Shown piece after piece: positions 33,601-46,400 of a stretch of 64,000 nt of DNA. Every line of letters starts with the position of its first letter. Position 1 is the stretch's first letter. The notes under the pieces are model-generated. The model searched no databases and had not been told where the DNA came from. It saw only the letters and a list, made by a program, of their open reading frames with translations. This DNA is from Apostichopus japonicus (Eukaryota > Echinodermata > Holothuroidea > Aspidochirotida > Stichopodidae): assembly GCF_037975245.1 (NCBI RefSeq), contig NC_092578.1:5125001-5189000 (forward strand). The letters run 5' to 3'. A program made the position numbers and the translations under genes.

Positions 33601-36230
33601 CTGGTGTCGCCTGCTGGCCTTTAATGCATGTACATATTGACAAACCTGCGCACAACGTACACGCATTTTAATTTCAACTCGGTGTGACACTACAGTACTG
33701 TTAGAGAGAGAAAGTGAGTTAGATTTATGACTAGGAAACAAGGAAAGGAGTGGGTAGCCTATACAATGTGTCGGAAACAATATTTCTTGACTAGTACCGT
33801 AATAGTTCAGTATAATTAAACGTCAAAAGCATATGCATCCATCATAGCCTATACTTCATACCGCCAAAAAAAAAACCTTCCGCGTGTTCCATTACCCCTT
33901 ATATTACACCAGGAGAGTGACATGAGGATAATCTATAGAGGTAATAAATTTAAATTTCATGTTCTTTAAGCCATGATTGCAAAATCTTGACAGAACAAAA
34001 ATGCAAATGGCGATGAATATAAAACAAACCGAATCATTGCCATGGTTACAGATAATAGAAAACAAAGGACTCTCATATTTGTTTAGCCATGAAAGACTGC
34101 CTTGCCAGAAATTGTCACATTTGACATATTTTGTTTGAAGAATTACTTGCACTAATAAATTAACACTTTCGTTTTACTGTAGCAAAACAAACCCAATTAA
34201 AATGAGAAAAACATTGAGGAAAAAAATAAGTGATTTAAAAAAAAAAATGAGAAAGAAACCATTGCAGTTGAAGAAGGAATGTTTGATGATTAGTGTATGC
34301 CTATTTTGTAAAAAAAAAAAAAAAATCCCGCAATACAAAGAGGAAAAATTTGAGTTTGATATTATCTGTAGTAGGATAATATTGAAGTACTGACTTGTCC
34401 TAGCTTACAGTTAGGTAAATTAATAAGCTGACAAACCTTAAAATGAACAGAAAATTGAATATTTATTTACCTCTATTTCATAAAATCACCACCGATCAAC
34501 TTAATCTGTCGTAAACTAGTCATAATTACACCGTTCCTCATCTTTACTAACAAAGGAGGGGGGGGGGGGGGGACTTTTGTTAAAACTAGAAGATGTCTAA
34601 AGAAGTGGTGTTAATTTGATTATTGTAACCAAATTTGGTATAAGATGTAAATCAATAATGATTGTACGCCAGTAGACAGAACGATGTCAGCACCGCTAAT
34701 GTAAATGATATTAATTATACACATGTTTCTCATCTTCAAGTACTACCAAGCATTATGAATAAAAACCATGCTATAAACGCCCAACCATTCATAAATAGAT
34801 TAGCATTGTATATACCGTTCGTTACACATTCTAGACATACCGACATACCAATAAGTCCTATCGTAAATGCTAAATAACCCTGGGAACTATTCAGGATGAC
34901 TATCAACTTCAAGTACACATGTTAAGGGTTCTCAAATTAACAACGTATGTAATTGACTCCCAACTGACAACCAGAAGCTACCTTGAAGAAAAAAAAGCAA
35001 ATATTGCTGGTATCATTTCTTAAAGTATAGATGATTCTGTTATTCACTTCATACATGTACAACATGTGTAAGCGTGTATACAAGAAAAAGGTTTCGCGAT
35101 GTTCGCCAGACATTTCCAATCATTGAAAAGAGTTTCATGCATGCTGATGACGAAGATCCCCCTCCCCTCCCCTACACCCCCCCATAAAATGTACCACATA
35201 ATAATATCTACGAAGTGGGTGTTTGGAAACAGCTGAGATTTAAACTTTGAAAGAAATATGATTTGAAAATCCCTATAAAATTCCGTCAATAATGTCAATA
35301 ATTTATAAATAAAATAAAAGCAATACTCTAACGGATAGTCAAAATGCTTTGCAACTTCATACTTGGTTTACCGTCATTACCATAACAAGAAGAAAATCAC
35401 TCGACCACGTGATACGTCGTAAATGCCAAGATCATTAACATACCTTACACATACATACATTACTGGATGATTTGATTTATAGAGAAAATGCGGAGTGATT
35501 TTTAAAATCATTTAACATTTAGGATCATGAAGATTAAAATACGAAACGAGAGATAACTAGCATCACCATTCAAAGTAGACATAAATATATGCATTCTTAA
35601 ATGATTTTTTGTTTATCGATAATACCTCATGTCGTTCGAATTCAGAAACCCCTGTCTGAGAAGAGCGATGATGATGATGAAATATTGTCAGCTTCTGATT
35701 GGACAGTATAGGGCGTCGTCCTTCAGCATACTCTGCCAAATAATGATGCGGTCATGTTTATTCAAGCGACGCAACATATCCAATCCATGATCCTTATTTC
35801 CGTCCACTGGCAAGAATAGGAGATGTATCATTTCTGTGATTTTCCCCTTTTGAGTTGCGTGAAGTAATAATACAATACAGAAAACGGCTTATCACTTATT
35901 TTCATTGCACATTGTGTTTTATCATAGCCTATATATTTTAGACCACAAATGTTAGTTTTGTCTCAAATCTCATGGAAATGGTTTGTTTTTTTAAAATTGA
36001 GACTGATCGTTCAAATTTTGTCGATCATATCAAATAGTCAATCAATGAGTTGTTGTTTGAAAATTCTTATCCTTTACTTTTGCACATGATTCCGTAGAAA
36101 TAGATTTCTCCATTTGCAGATAAATTTTACATCCCATTTTGGTTCTCCATCAAACACAATCTTGTCAATCTAATGGAAATTGAAATGACATTGCTCCTTC
36201 CAAATCGATTGCATTCCCCTTTTTTTTCAA
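30638..36230 (-). other. Quiet block downstream of CDK5R1, possible 3' UTR
   Basis: No exon of another gene is recognised in 5.6 kb. The block lacks the long (TA)n tracts, minisatellites and inverted-repeat elements that fill the rest of the window. It does hold homopolymers (poly-C near 31700 and 33306, a 15-nt poly-G at 34558-34572) and a short (GAT)n at about 33367. Whether it is transcribed cannot be seen from sequence. Confidence 0.4.
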
Positions 36231-37415
36231 CTAACTTCTGACGAATGTTTTCAGGTCTTGAAGAACGTCCGTAAAATAACTGGAATTCTGGTTCAATCGC
36301 AACATTTTAGAACTGGATGAATTGATTATTTTCAAGCATCTATTCCAAAACCTGTCACGGTCCTCTTCGACGAGGAAAGGTTTGAGTGGGTAGCTTATCT
36401 CGTTCCCCATGTAACTATACGAGAGATAGAGGCAGGTCAGTACCATGGCCTGGAGGTCCGCCTCGCTGGTGACAAAGTTCTCATCGCTAATGTGGTCCCT
36501 TATCAGAAGATAAACGAACACGACGTTGGCTGGATTCAAGAAGTTGATATCTTGCCATCCCTGGAGAAGCAGGGACCTATCAACAGTGCGCAACCACATG
36601 ATGGCATCGCTGGGCTCGAAATTTTTCAAATGTGGACACTTTCGGCTGAGAAAGTTGCCGAGACATTTCAAGAGTTCGCTCGTGGAGCACTGAAGAACTT
36701 TTTTGTGGGTAGCGCGGGGTTTCGAGTGGGCCACAGGTTTGAGCTGCACCTGGGTGGTTTTGGTCCGTTGACCGGTCGTCCCGAGGGTGCCGACCTGGGC
36801 CTTGTTAGGGACACCGTTGGAAACGACTGCTATGCTCTTCACATTGTGATTCCTAAGGTCCAAGCTAATGCGGCCGTTTTTATGAAGGTGGTGGTTTGAA
36901 GGAGCGTGTGAATTGAGGTTAAAACATGAAAACGATTTCTTTATGCTGCCGTCTTTGGCAAGGTCTCTTTCAAAATGTTCACGCAGCTTTTCAGATCTTT
37001 GTCTGCTGTAATTTGAATTGTTAGTATTGGTTGAATTCTCTCGGAGAACATTATTGTTCAATTTATCTGACCCGGTCAGAGATTGCTTGCTTCCTTTGGT
37101 ACAACTGCTGCAACTGCTACTGGTGCAAGAACTGTCCAGAGAGTTGGTCGACACCCCAGTACTGGTCGTCTTTTTTCGACCACTCACGTTAAAGATCTTC
37201 AGTCCCAGCGTACTGATGAACATCGCGGAATGTTTGCGCATTGGTTTGTCTCCAACTAAGTGTAAGTTCTCTTTCGTCGAACTGGAAAGATTCGAGTTTT
37301 TGTTGTTAATATAGATTTCATTGAGGTTGCCCATACTTAATGTCTTGTTGTCTGAATAACTGCCGCTGTATTCTGACGGTGTAGATCTAGGCGATATAGA
37401 CAAAACGGTTCCCAT
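36231..37415 (-). CDS. CDK5R1: Cyclin-dependent kinase 5 activator 1 (p35), single exon
   Basis: Encodes the non-cyclin activator that binds and switches on CDK5, mainly in neurons, where family members control cytoskeleton, migration and synapses. The 394-codon frame is intact from ATG (37415-37413; context A at -3, G at +4) to TAG. Residues 1-6, MGTVLS, are the family's N-myristoylation start. Residues 60-82 ([19 protein letters not shown]...GRKK) match the basic KRHS-type region of vertebrate p35. [14 protein letters not shown] (159-172) corresponds to the KKSLSCANLS stretch, next to which calpain cuts human p35 to p25. Residues ~240-388 are the CDK5-activating cyclin-like fold, with [39 protein letters not shown] and [20 protein letters not shown]. 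It is longer than human p35 (307 residues, from memory) because of a Ser/Asn-rich linker at ~84-135. No intron is needed, as in vertebrate CDK5R1/R2. It could be the single pre-duplication orthologue of CDK5R1 and CDK5R2. Confidence 0.97.
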   Translation of the reverse strand: MGTVLSISPRSTPSEYSGSYSDNKTLSMGNLNEIYINNKNSNLSSSTKENLHLVGDKPMRKHSAMFISTLGLKIFNVSGRKKTTSTGVSTNSLDSSCTSSSCSSCTKGSKQSLTGSDKLNNNVLRENSTNTNNSNYSRQRSEKLREHFERDLAKDGSIKKSFSCFNLNSHAPSNHHLHKNGRISLDLRNHNVKSIAVVSNGVPNKAQVGTLGTTGQRTKTTQVQLKPVAHSKPRATHKKVLQCSTSELLKCLGNFLSRKCPHLKNFEPSDAIMWLRTVDRSLLLQGWQDINFLNPANVVFVYLLIRDHISDENFVTSEADLQAMVLTCLYLSYSYMGNEISYPLKPFLVEEDRDRFWNRCLKIINSSSSKMLRLNQNSSYFTDVLQDLKTFVRS

Positions 37416-37846
37416 ATTGCGAGCGGAGTCAAATTCAATTTGGTTTGTGACCTTCTTTTTTTCTTCTTTTTGATCACAAACGTTGGGCAGTTTGATTTGT
37501 AGAAGTCATGTGTAATTCCATAGAAAACAGTCGCTGCGAAAATTGTTGTAGAAGCAGCAACATACAGGAAAACGACGATACTAATTAGACACACCTTGTT
37601 AAAAACGGCTTTGTCTCAATGCGGAATGATTGTATTCAAAAAGGAATTACAGGTTATACACTTGAACCTTTTCTCGGCGTTTGTTATAGGTAATATAATA
37701 CAGAGTTGCGTTCACGACAATCTGCAAGTATAATAGCCGAAGAGACAAACATCTTTTCCGATGATTTGTATATCCAAATGTTGTATTCCAAATTCTTTCC
37801 CAATATATATCGCTCATAAGCATGAGAAAACAGCACGAGGGAATCC

Positions 37847-37983
37847 GTTATAAAGAGAGATTTGTCTCAGTATGTTACATGTATACTGCGACTGCAAATT
37901 TTAACCTACCAGCAGAAGCCGTCTGCACGATAACATCTAATTTTGCTGTAACCGCTTTTCATTGGCTCACCAAACTGACGTCA
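37847..37983 (-). promoter_or_regulatory. Putative CDK5R1 promoter: CRE, CCAAT box, TATA-like
   Basis: Upstream of the CDK5R1 ATG on its strand lie, in order, an exact CRE palindrome TGACGTCA (37976-37983), an inverted CCAAT box (ATTGG on plus at 37961-37965; GAGCCAAT on minus) and a TTTATAA element (about 37847-37853). This spacing would put the start site near 37820 and give a ~400-nt 5' UTR. The assignment rests only on motifs and position. The TGACGTCA motif is over-represented throughout the window, which weakens its value as evidence. Confidence 0.4.
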
Positions 37984-37999
37984 TTGCAGTTGGTCGTGT

Positions 38000-38656
38000 G
38001 CCGTTATCGCTAGGGAGATTGATTGACAGTGTTGCCGATTTACGGTACAGTCGTGGAAATGAAGTTGGTTGGCTCACTACGTGGGTTTGCAATGATAAAT
38101 GCCCGGCAAGGAGATTTACTGTTAGAAAGCGGAAGTTTATCAATGTAAAATTAATAAACAATTTTGCAGGTATAGTTTCGTTCTCGTGTTATAGCCAAAA
38201 AATATGATAAGGATGATCAGCGAATTACATTTGTTTATATTTCTAGTTTATACATATCCCAATTTTGAACTGTTTGGAAAAACGAGTAGAATGCTCTGAG
38301 AAGATATATTAATCTATTGTTGTCATCTTTCCAAACAATACCACCATTGTTCTCATATTTCACATCGAGGGTAACATACCTCGTCTCGACACTGGAGGCA
38401 ATATCTATTATGCAGGGCGCTATTACTGAATGATCCATGTTTATTCAAAATCTAAATAGTGGATTGTTTACATCATATAGCATGTTTACCAAAAATTAAC
38501 CACCGTTGTACTTGAATTGTCTTAACGACACATCCTTCCCTAGTCTAGACACTGGAAGCAACAACCTGGTATCAATAAAGGGGAGGCTTGCAGAGAGGAG
38601 TGGTTGTAGTCTGTTGCGGAGGCATAGGGGGGGGGGGGGCAGGTGGATTGGTAAGG
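38000..38656. other. Spacer upstream of CDK5R1
   Basis: No further exon recognised. A poly-G run lies at about 38628-38639. Confidence 0.55.
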
Positions 38657-38731
38657 AAGGAATATATATATATTCCTTATATATATATATATATATATAT
38701 ATACTGATATATATATATATATATATATATC

Positions 38732-38766
<35 letters not shown>

Positions 38767-38782
38767 GTTTACTATATATATG
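38657..38782. repeat. (TA)n microsatellite headed by a 22-bp palindrome
   Basis: Starts with AAGGAATATAT and its perfect reverse complement (38657-38678), then runs as TA repeat with CTGATA, CTATA and TTTATA interruptions. Confidence 0.93.
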
Positions 38783-41640
38783 TTTACAAAGACGCCTATA
38801 GGTAAATGGCATAATAGTTTTCCTATCGCTCACTATGCATGATCATAGATACGTTCATGTGTTGTTGTTGTTATTTTGAGCTTTCAAACTGCGCAGACTA
38901 TGTTTTCTAGTATACTGGCACAAAGTTCAATCGAAAATAAGATAGAGACCTCTCTGAACTGGTCGTGATTTGATGATTAAATTACGCCACTGGGTTTTTC
39001 TTCGTACGTCACGAAAACCTTCTCAGAGGTGAGTTGACAGTCAGCATGCATTCACAGTTTGAATAAACACGCTGACATATTTTTAGCTTTTCTCCTATTA
39101 TCAAGGACTCAAAACATTCGATAACTAGACGAGAGGGTAAGAAATTGACTCGAACAAAACCTTGCCAAATTGGTAGATTTGCCCTAAATGGGCGATATTT
39201 AAAGGAAGTCAGAAAGATGCCATCATGTTGATAATTTAAATTCCGAGGGACGGGGGAGATTTTCTCGGCCGGGTATGGAATGTATAAAGTAGGTGTTATT
39301 GTTTACATTGAAGTAGGATTGAATGTTGACTCGAAATCTGTAGTCAACCAGCATAACAAAAACATGAAAGTTTTTTTTGTTTAGTCTTAAATGTAAAGCT
39401 CTTTAAACGTGTCATGAAAACGTGAATCCAAAATGTGTACATACTGACCGCAAAAGACACCCCACCCATATGACATACCTTTGAAAACCCGGAACTAACT
39501 TCATGAAGGAAACTTACTAATGATTCTTAGAACTTTGGTTTTGAAAGGGTACATAGACATATACGGTATCACTAATAGTTGTTCTCGTAGTTGGGCTCAT
39601 GGCAGTGCACGAGGTTATCGTCATCGTCATTGTCATCGTCATCGTCATCGTCATCGCCATAGTCATCGTCATCGTCATCATATTGAGCAATGTGGGCCTC
39701 TTCATACTGCGGAAATATGTTACCCCAGATACCCCGTTGATATTATACCTTGAAACATTCCCAAAACATATCTACTACTAGATCAGAAAGAAAGAAAGAA
39801 AGGAAAAAACCCTAAGATCTGCTGCTTGGAACGGTGTAAAGTTTTTACCTCTTTTTTAAGTCTTTACCCGTGTTAAATTGGCAACTTTCGCCTGCCGTTG
39901 AACCCTTTGTAACAATTGACGACTGGAAGAATAAAATTCTTTTTTTGTATCTACTACGGCTGTAAATTGAACATGATTTACGATATTAGATTGACGTTGA
40001 TATCATTGAAACTCCTCGCGACACACAAAGTGGGGATTTGTTAAAAGAGGTGACTTGAGTTGACACTCGCCAGCTCACTCGGGTCAGATTTAGGGATCGA
40101 GACACAATACAAAGTCATTTATGAAAGGGACAATCACTTCTATTGGTATACCTCGGCGATATGTATCGCACTGTCTGAGACCGTCAGAACAGGCGGTTCT
40201 GTTTTGAAAGTGAGTAATAGGGTTTTAACACCCTTTAGAGATTAGTAATTGCTATATAGTTCAAGATCAGGGACGCCGTAAGCGGTGTGTGTCTCCCCGC
40301 TGTCTTCCCGCGAATTGTGGCCGCAAACACCGCTGGTTCGGTGGGGAATTTTGGTGGAAAAGGGATTAAATATTTACCGCAAAACAGGGAAATGTTCAAA
40401 AGTACTCGTTATTCTGTGAGCAATTTGAGAAGTTCAGTGTTTCAAAACTGTAAAGTTCTAAAAAGTGAACAGTGAAATAAAGTAAATAAAACATTAAAAA
40501 AAGGGTTTAATGGCGACAGGTGGAACCGATATAGACCCCCTACTATAGTACTCTACACATAATTACATGCACAAAGCATGAGTTGCAAACTAATAGCATA
40601 TCAATACATAACGTGCTGCAGGTTTACACACGTAAAGACCACAGGTTGCTTAGTTTTCTTGTGGAAAGTGATCATAACCCGATGTATGAACTTTTAACAG
40701 ATTATATATCAGGGAATGATTCCAAGTATAGGGAACGGAATGAAATCTCGTGTTGCCTAAGCCTAAGCAATGTTTGATTAATTAAGGGTCCTTAGATGCA
40801 ATCTGGTGCTATTATTTGCAATTTGAACTAATAATATTTTCAAGAATTTTCGGGCTTAGTCTGTCCGATATTTATGTTTCTTAATTGAGGCGGATAAAAA
40901 AGTTATACAAAAAATGGAATTTAAGCCTTTTGCTTTGATAATGTTTGTAAATAAGAATGTTTAAAATTGAAATTCATGCAGGTTAGATGTGAAGTTTAAG
41001 CACTAGCCGGGCCTCTATGACCTTGTTAGTGAGACAACAACTGGTTATTGTGATGCTCGATGGAAAGAAGTTTTACTGCTGAACGTAATCCGTTTCATCC
41101 TTTGGAAAACAAGTTTTTGAGTATTTTGAGTATCTTGGGGGGGGGGCATCTGTGGGCGCGATTTGGGGGGGGGGCACGTGCCCCCCAGGCCACCCCTTGG
41201 CGAAGCCACTGTGCCTAAGAATGGGATGTTTCAGCGTTGTATTTTTTGCGTCACTCTGGTGAAATGCAACAGAGAGAGAAAAAAAAGGAGCAAGTTTCCC
41301 CACTGAGACCATTATTGCTCCTCCCAGCCGCATCTCTACACCCCTTCCATCCCTCTACAATGAGTCACATGGGTCGCACAAACACACGTTGTACCACTCA
41401 CTTCTAACTCGCACAGCGATATCCTATAAAAGGTGTTACTTTTCCCACTAACATGCGAACTATATGCCATCGTACATTACAAGTATTAGAGTAGTAGGTG
41501 TAAGGGTAATTCAGCATAAAACTCACGAAACGGATACTGCGCATCCCACAGATTCTAAGCATTCTGTACGAAACTTTGCATTTCAAGTAATTCTTAGTTT
41601 GCACTTTCGTGATAAACCGGCACTCGAAATTGTCAGAGCT
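38783..41640. other. Gene-free stretch with a hexanucleotide repeat and a transposon-end fragment
   Basis: No exon recognised. At 39617-39680 is a (GTCATC)n-type repeat with GCCATA and TTGTCA variants. At about 41135-41211 a G-run, GGGCACGTGCCCCCC hairpin and CCTTGGCGAAGCCACTG look like the right end of a degraded inverted-repeat element (minus-strand end CAGTGGCTTCGCCAAGG). Confidence 0.55.
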
Positions 41641-41702
41641 TGTAGTATTATAGTGAACTTGAAAGCAAACAGGTGTGACGTCATAGTGGCACACTGACAG
41701 CA
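41641..41702 (+). mobile_element. Relic of the 56.7-kb MITE family
   Basis: GTGAACTTGAAAGCAAACAG, GTGTGACGTCATAGTGGCACAC matches 56847-56892 (GTGAACTTGAAGCAAACAG, GTGTGATGTCACAGTTGCACAC). The inverted ends seen at 56.7 kb are not recognisable here, so only part of the element survives. Its exact TGACGTCA is at 41676. Confidence 0.6.
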
Positions 41703-41883
41703 AAGTGTATGATTTTGCTTGACATTTTAATTCATTATTTGACCTTTCCCTATGGCAGCGTGAAGTTTAAAGCATGTCAATGACCTGATGACCTAATGCA
41801 TATTCACATTGACATGCATCCCACAAAAGAAAAAATGAAAAAACGATTAATGTAATATTTTGAAGTAAAAAAGAAGCAACATA

Positions 41884-41888
<5 letters not shown>

Positions 41889-41948
<60 letters not shown>

Positions 41949-41955
41949 ATATATT
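41889..41955. repeat. (AT)n microsatellite
   Basis: AT repeat with one TTTATA interruption. Confidence 0.95.
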
Positions 41956-42150
41956 ATACATTAAAGCGCATTCCATTAAGAGTCATGTATGTATTGTATG
42001 TATGAACTCGCGAAGAAGCCATCATTGGCTTATCAAAGCCGCAAGCTGACCGAAGTCCGTCTCTTACATTCATATTTAACGTCCATGATTATGAATTGTC
42101 AATTGTGAACAACTCTGTAACTGGACGACATACTGTACATTAATCTTAAA

Positions 42151-42215
42151 GTGACTCGAACTCGGGGACTTATGATTAAAAGGAACCGGTGTTAACCACT
42201 GACCTAGTCATAACA
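42151..42215 (-). other. tRNA-derived SINE-like fragment
   Basis: The minus strand has an A-box-like CTAGGTCAGTGGTTAA and, about 40 nt later, a B-box-like GAGTTCGAGTCAC, the spacing of a Pol III internal promoter. The acceptor and anticodon stems are not convincing, so this is a decayed tRNA-derived sequence. Immediately to its right, about 42208-42280, TCATAACAAG is repeated several times. Confidence 0.45.
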
Positions 42216-42279
42216 AGTCATAGCATAACAAGTCATACATAACAAGTCATAACAGTCATAACAAGTTATAACAAGTCTA

Positions 42280-42920
42280 CATTACTCTCCACTTTTCATT
42301 CGCTCCTATATTTTTAAACTTCATTTACTCGCGTTTGTATTTCATAAACATATAGTTGATTACTTCCAAAAGTTCATAGACGTGCGTAATACACTGGCGG
42401 TCAACTATCTGACTATAGTCGTAGGCTACACTGGCCAAACGGTTTCCCGTGAAAACTTGTTCAAACTTGGCGATTAGCGACTGCAGATTTAAGACGGAAG
42501 GATATGATTAGTGGTTATTCCCAGTACTGAATACGACGGTCTGGTACATAGGACATCATAAATTCATAGCAGTCTTTATGACATTGGAAAAGCGGGAAAA
42601 AAAGCAACAAATAAATTAAAGATTCAAAGAGCGAACTGACTAATTTCCGTTATATTCTTGAATCAATCACGTCCATGATGAGATTTCTCGTTCAACCTAT
42701 TCACAGCGTCTGGTTCTTGGAAACAGTCAAAACCGCCTCTCAAGATCATGTCACCCTTTCCTTCCCACTATAGGATTTTGAAATGGGACGTTCTAGAAGC
42801 GCAGGGGGGGGGGGGTGGGGGTAGGGGTTGTTTGGGGTAGGGAGATACCCAAGTATACTTCCGGAGTATTCTTAATTTGAATCAGTATTGCATCGTATAT
42901 ACTGAACAGTACGTACGTTT

Positions 42921-42921
<1 letters not shown>
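42280..42921. other. Spacer
   Basis: No gene seen. G-run at about 42805-42816. Confidence 0.55.

Positions 42922-42977
<56 letters not shown>
42922..42977. repeat. (TA)n microsatellite
   Basis: Pure TA repeat of about 55 nt. Confidence 0.96.
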
Positions 42978-42980
<3 letters not shown>

Positions 42981-43039
42981 AGTGATCATTGAATATTTAA
43001 AAAATGAGCCCTCTAAGGATCCCAGGCCCGGGAAATCAG

Positions 43040-43417
43040 CAGGGTTTCCCTAACTTTACCCCCCCCCCCCCCCCACGAACCCATGTGGATGTCAGAGTTG
43101 TCCACGAAACCCCAACTTTTCGAGACACGATCTGAGTCATTATTATACTATAATACGCATAACAGCCTGTGTCTGTTTCATAATTCAGTTATTTATTACA
43201 TGCACGGTACGGTACTACTATGGCAATATATCCGTATGGAACGCGAAAAGAGTTTGTCGATAGGTACGACTTTTGTTCATTACTAAATTATATGATATCT
43301 CAGATATTAGTTCAACAAGAATTACTCTAATTTTGACTTTCAAAAAAGTCTCACGAAACCCCTGGGATGGATTCACGCACCCTCTGGGGTTCATGCACCC
43401 CAGTTAGGGAACCCCTG
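43040..43417. mobile_element. hAT-like MITE
   Basis: The left end CAGGGTTTCCCTAACT and the right end AGTTAGGGAACCCCTG are inverted with one substitution and one offset, over 378 bp. Subterminal inverted similarity continues (CACGAACCCATG on the left, GGGGTTCATGCACCCC on the right). Ends of the form CAGGGGTTC-CTAACTGGGGTGC-TGAACCCC are typical of hAT non-autonomous elements. The 8 bp after the right end, GTCTACAG, fit the hAT target preference nTCTAnAn. The left flank GAAATCAG matches only partly, so the target duplication has decayed or the boundary is off. A 16-nt poly-C sits near the left end. Confidence 0.65.
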
Positions 43418-46400
43418 GTCTACAGCATTCATAAACCTTAATCTGTTAATGTTTAAGTTATTCGGAAACATTGGTCTTCTTACATCGATTACATACTGTG
43501 CTCGTTTTATGACCGTCTAGTTTCTCTCCTCGTGACTGTTCAGTTTTTTTTTAGTTTCATTTGAAGTGTACGGGTCACATTATAGCCTTCACTACCCTCC
43601 TGGGTGACAACTGCGGATATGCCATGCCTGTGTTTGTATATTTGTTCTTATGTTGATTGCTTTGTGTTTTTCTTTCTTCATTTCCTTTTCGCTTTGTTAT
43701 TAAGATTTTTTCTTTTCCTTTCCTATTTCGTTAAAGTTAATGATATCCTTTGTTCTAAAAGCGACATTTGTATATCATATGTGTAGTCCATCTTTGTTTA
43801 CATGGATGGAAATTGATCGGCTGGTAAACTGAATCTGAAACTGGAGCTAACGTCAAATGCTATTTACTTGCCCTTAAATCGGCAACTACTCATTACCATT
43901 CCCTACCGCGCGGAACGAACGAGGAGCACACGAAATCTAATTAACCATCGACGGAAGACAGGCCTTGGGGAAATATCATCCCCTCGCAAAAGCCTTCGGC
44001 AATAGATGACATGATTAAAATCTTCATTCAGGTACAGAATAAATAGCAAACCCGACTACGGTAGATGAAACACGCTAATTTTCTGTCTGTTGATAAACGC
44101 TGTGTTGTTATATACCTTCAATGTATGTATAGGTATACTGTGCGGCGGCATATAGTCGTTACACTGCTTTACTCAGCCTAACGTATTACATTATGTTGGG
44201 GCCTACACATTCCGTATGGCACACTGTGTTATATTACATATAAGCTACACCTCAGGGTATGTCTGAAAACAGGACTTGATTCTGTTATTTTCGAAGAAAT
44301 GATACAGACAATGTGATTGCAATTTCAATTTTCACCGACTTCTTAAGTAACTATATTAAATAGTAAGTGTGGTGTCTTAATTATCTTCTGCAACTTAATG
44401 CAACTTCAAAAGATAAAGGCGCAACCGTTTGTACACTTGGGGGAAATTTCTATCCAAACATTCCAAGTAAAAGAGGACAGAAATTGAAGACATGTCTGCT
44501 TTGGCAATATATATATATATATATATAAAATAAATTGCTTTAATATATACTAATTGTATATAATTTATATCTTACCACATTATATCACCTACATATAATG
44601 CAATAAAAATTGAAGATTTCAAGAGATTTAGTTTTCAGGTACACGATATGCAAACTACTGATTGCGAGCGGCCCGTGATAAAGCTTCCAAAAAACCTCTT
44701 GATACGACCCACCAAACTTAAGCATATATAGCAAGCGAAGGCACGAAATATGTATTTTATATTATAATGTGTCATGTACCTTTTTCAGGTAAAATTTTCA
44801 ACAGATTTTGGGTGAGGTTATATAGGGATGGGTGGTTTTGAGAGATATGGATGGGGAAGGTGGGAAAGTCGTGGTAGGGTTCGGGTGGTTTTGAGCTGGG
44901 TCACGGTCAGGGACAGGGTCATTGTTTTACTTTTACTTCTCTTCTTTTTGGTTTGTTTATTGTTTAGAGACATATATTTATGTTTATTTTCGGAGTGCTC
45001 TATTCGTTGAGCCATAAGTTTTTTAGAGCACTTCCTTTCACAACTCTTTGTATTTGTGTTACTTTATATGTGCTTATTATTATCACCTGAATGTTGTGAT
45101 AAAACAAATAAATAAATGAAATGAATTTACATTTTGATGAGTTTTACGTGTGTCCCCTATATGTGATATAATATCACTCTTAACTGAACATCTGGACAAC
45201 AAGTAGAACCCCTTTAAACTCCGTTTATTTCCCTTATAATGCCAACTGTTGATTTTGTCACGGGGAGTAGTGACTGTACATTCTCAAGTACTGCGATATA
45301 CATTACTTGTGTTGGGTATACAAATTTCACCGTGGCCTGCCAAATGAATCACACATCCCCCTCCCCGCCCCTCCCTCCCCTGCTCGTATACCGTCAGTCG
45401 ACGAGTGAACGTGGGACCCTAATGCAATCCTTACCTCGCATTATACAGGGAAAAAGTTAACGTTATTGATTAAACGTTTAACTTCAGTGTTCTACGAACT
45501 TCTCAAAGGAAACGTGTCTTGTCCTTTTCTGACAAAGGTGGGAGTTTCTCACGATTACGGATTTGTTGAACTCTCTATCATCTATCATGATCTTTGGTCA
45601 GCGGAAGTAATACTGAACGAGTGAGACAGGTTATAGAGTTACTAAGTGTGCACTTATGTCCTCAATATGATCCCGTTGTAATCTAATGACAATGATGAGC
45701 CTATGAAAGTTAATACTTTCAATATGTGGTATAATTTGTCATAAGGTCGAGGAGGGGAAAAAAAGGAAGATAATTAAAGTAATAAAAAAAATTGAGGGTA
45801 CAAAGTGTGGTATTTGATATAATACGAATAAGAAATAAATATGAAAATTTGCAACATGCTTGGTTGATAAGAATGTATGTGCTGGATACATTTTCCTATT
45901 ATTCCTTCACCCCAGTATATACAATGTTCTAATTGGAATGACGATTCATTAGAATTCCAATTCATTGTATATTTTAAAGGGGCTTTGCAGCCATACCAAG
46001 TCCGCATAACCATAGAAACTGTCACAACTTTCTATACTGGTTTCAGCCATGATTATGAAAATATTGTCAAAACTGACGAAGGGTGTCACCTTTTCAGTGT
46101 GTAACGCTGTAAATAAATGCTAAGAAACGTGTTGTTTAAATAGATTTCAATCACAGATATTAAGACAAAAATCATTAAAACTGAACTGCTTATTTGTTAA
46201 AACAGTTTGTGTTATACTATACATAATCCCTTTCACTAAGAATAACACAACACATTACAAATGTGAGCATGAAGGTAGCCTATACGGTACATGGTGCTGC
46301 TCATATGTTTCATAGATAAATGTTTAATTGTTACCTTCCACCTCAGTCACTACAAGTCAAGTCAAACGGTGTAATAATGTATGAAGATTATGCATATAAA

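Noticed and set aside
36492-37314. Plus-strand open frames of 135 and 98 codons opposite CDK5R1
   Set aside because: They are antisense shadows of the well-supported CDK5R1 frame and resemble no protein.
37337-37594. Upstream open frame overlapping the CDK5R1 start
   Set aside because: Its first codon reads GTG rather than ATG on the minus strand, so it is not a conventional uORF.
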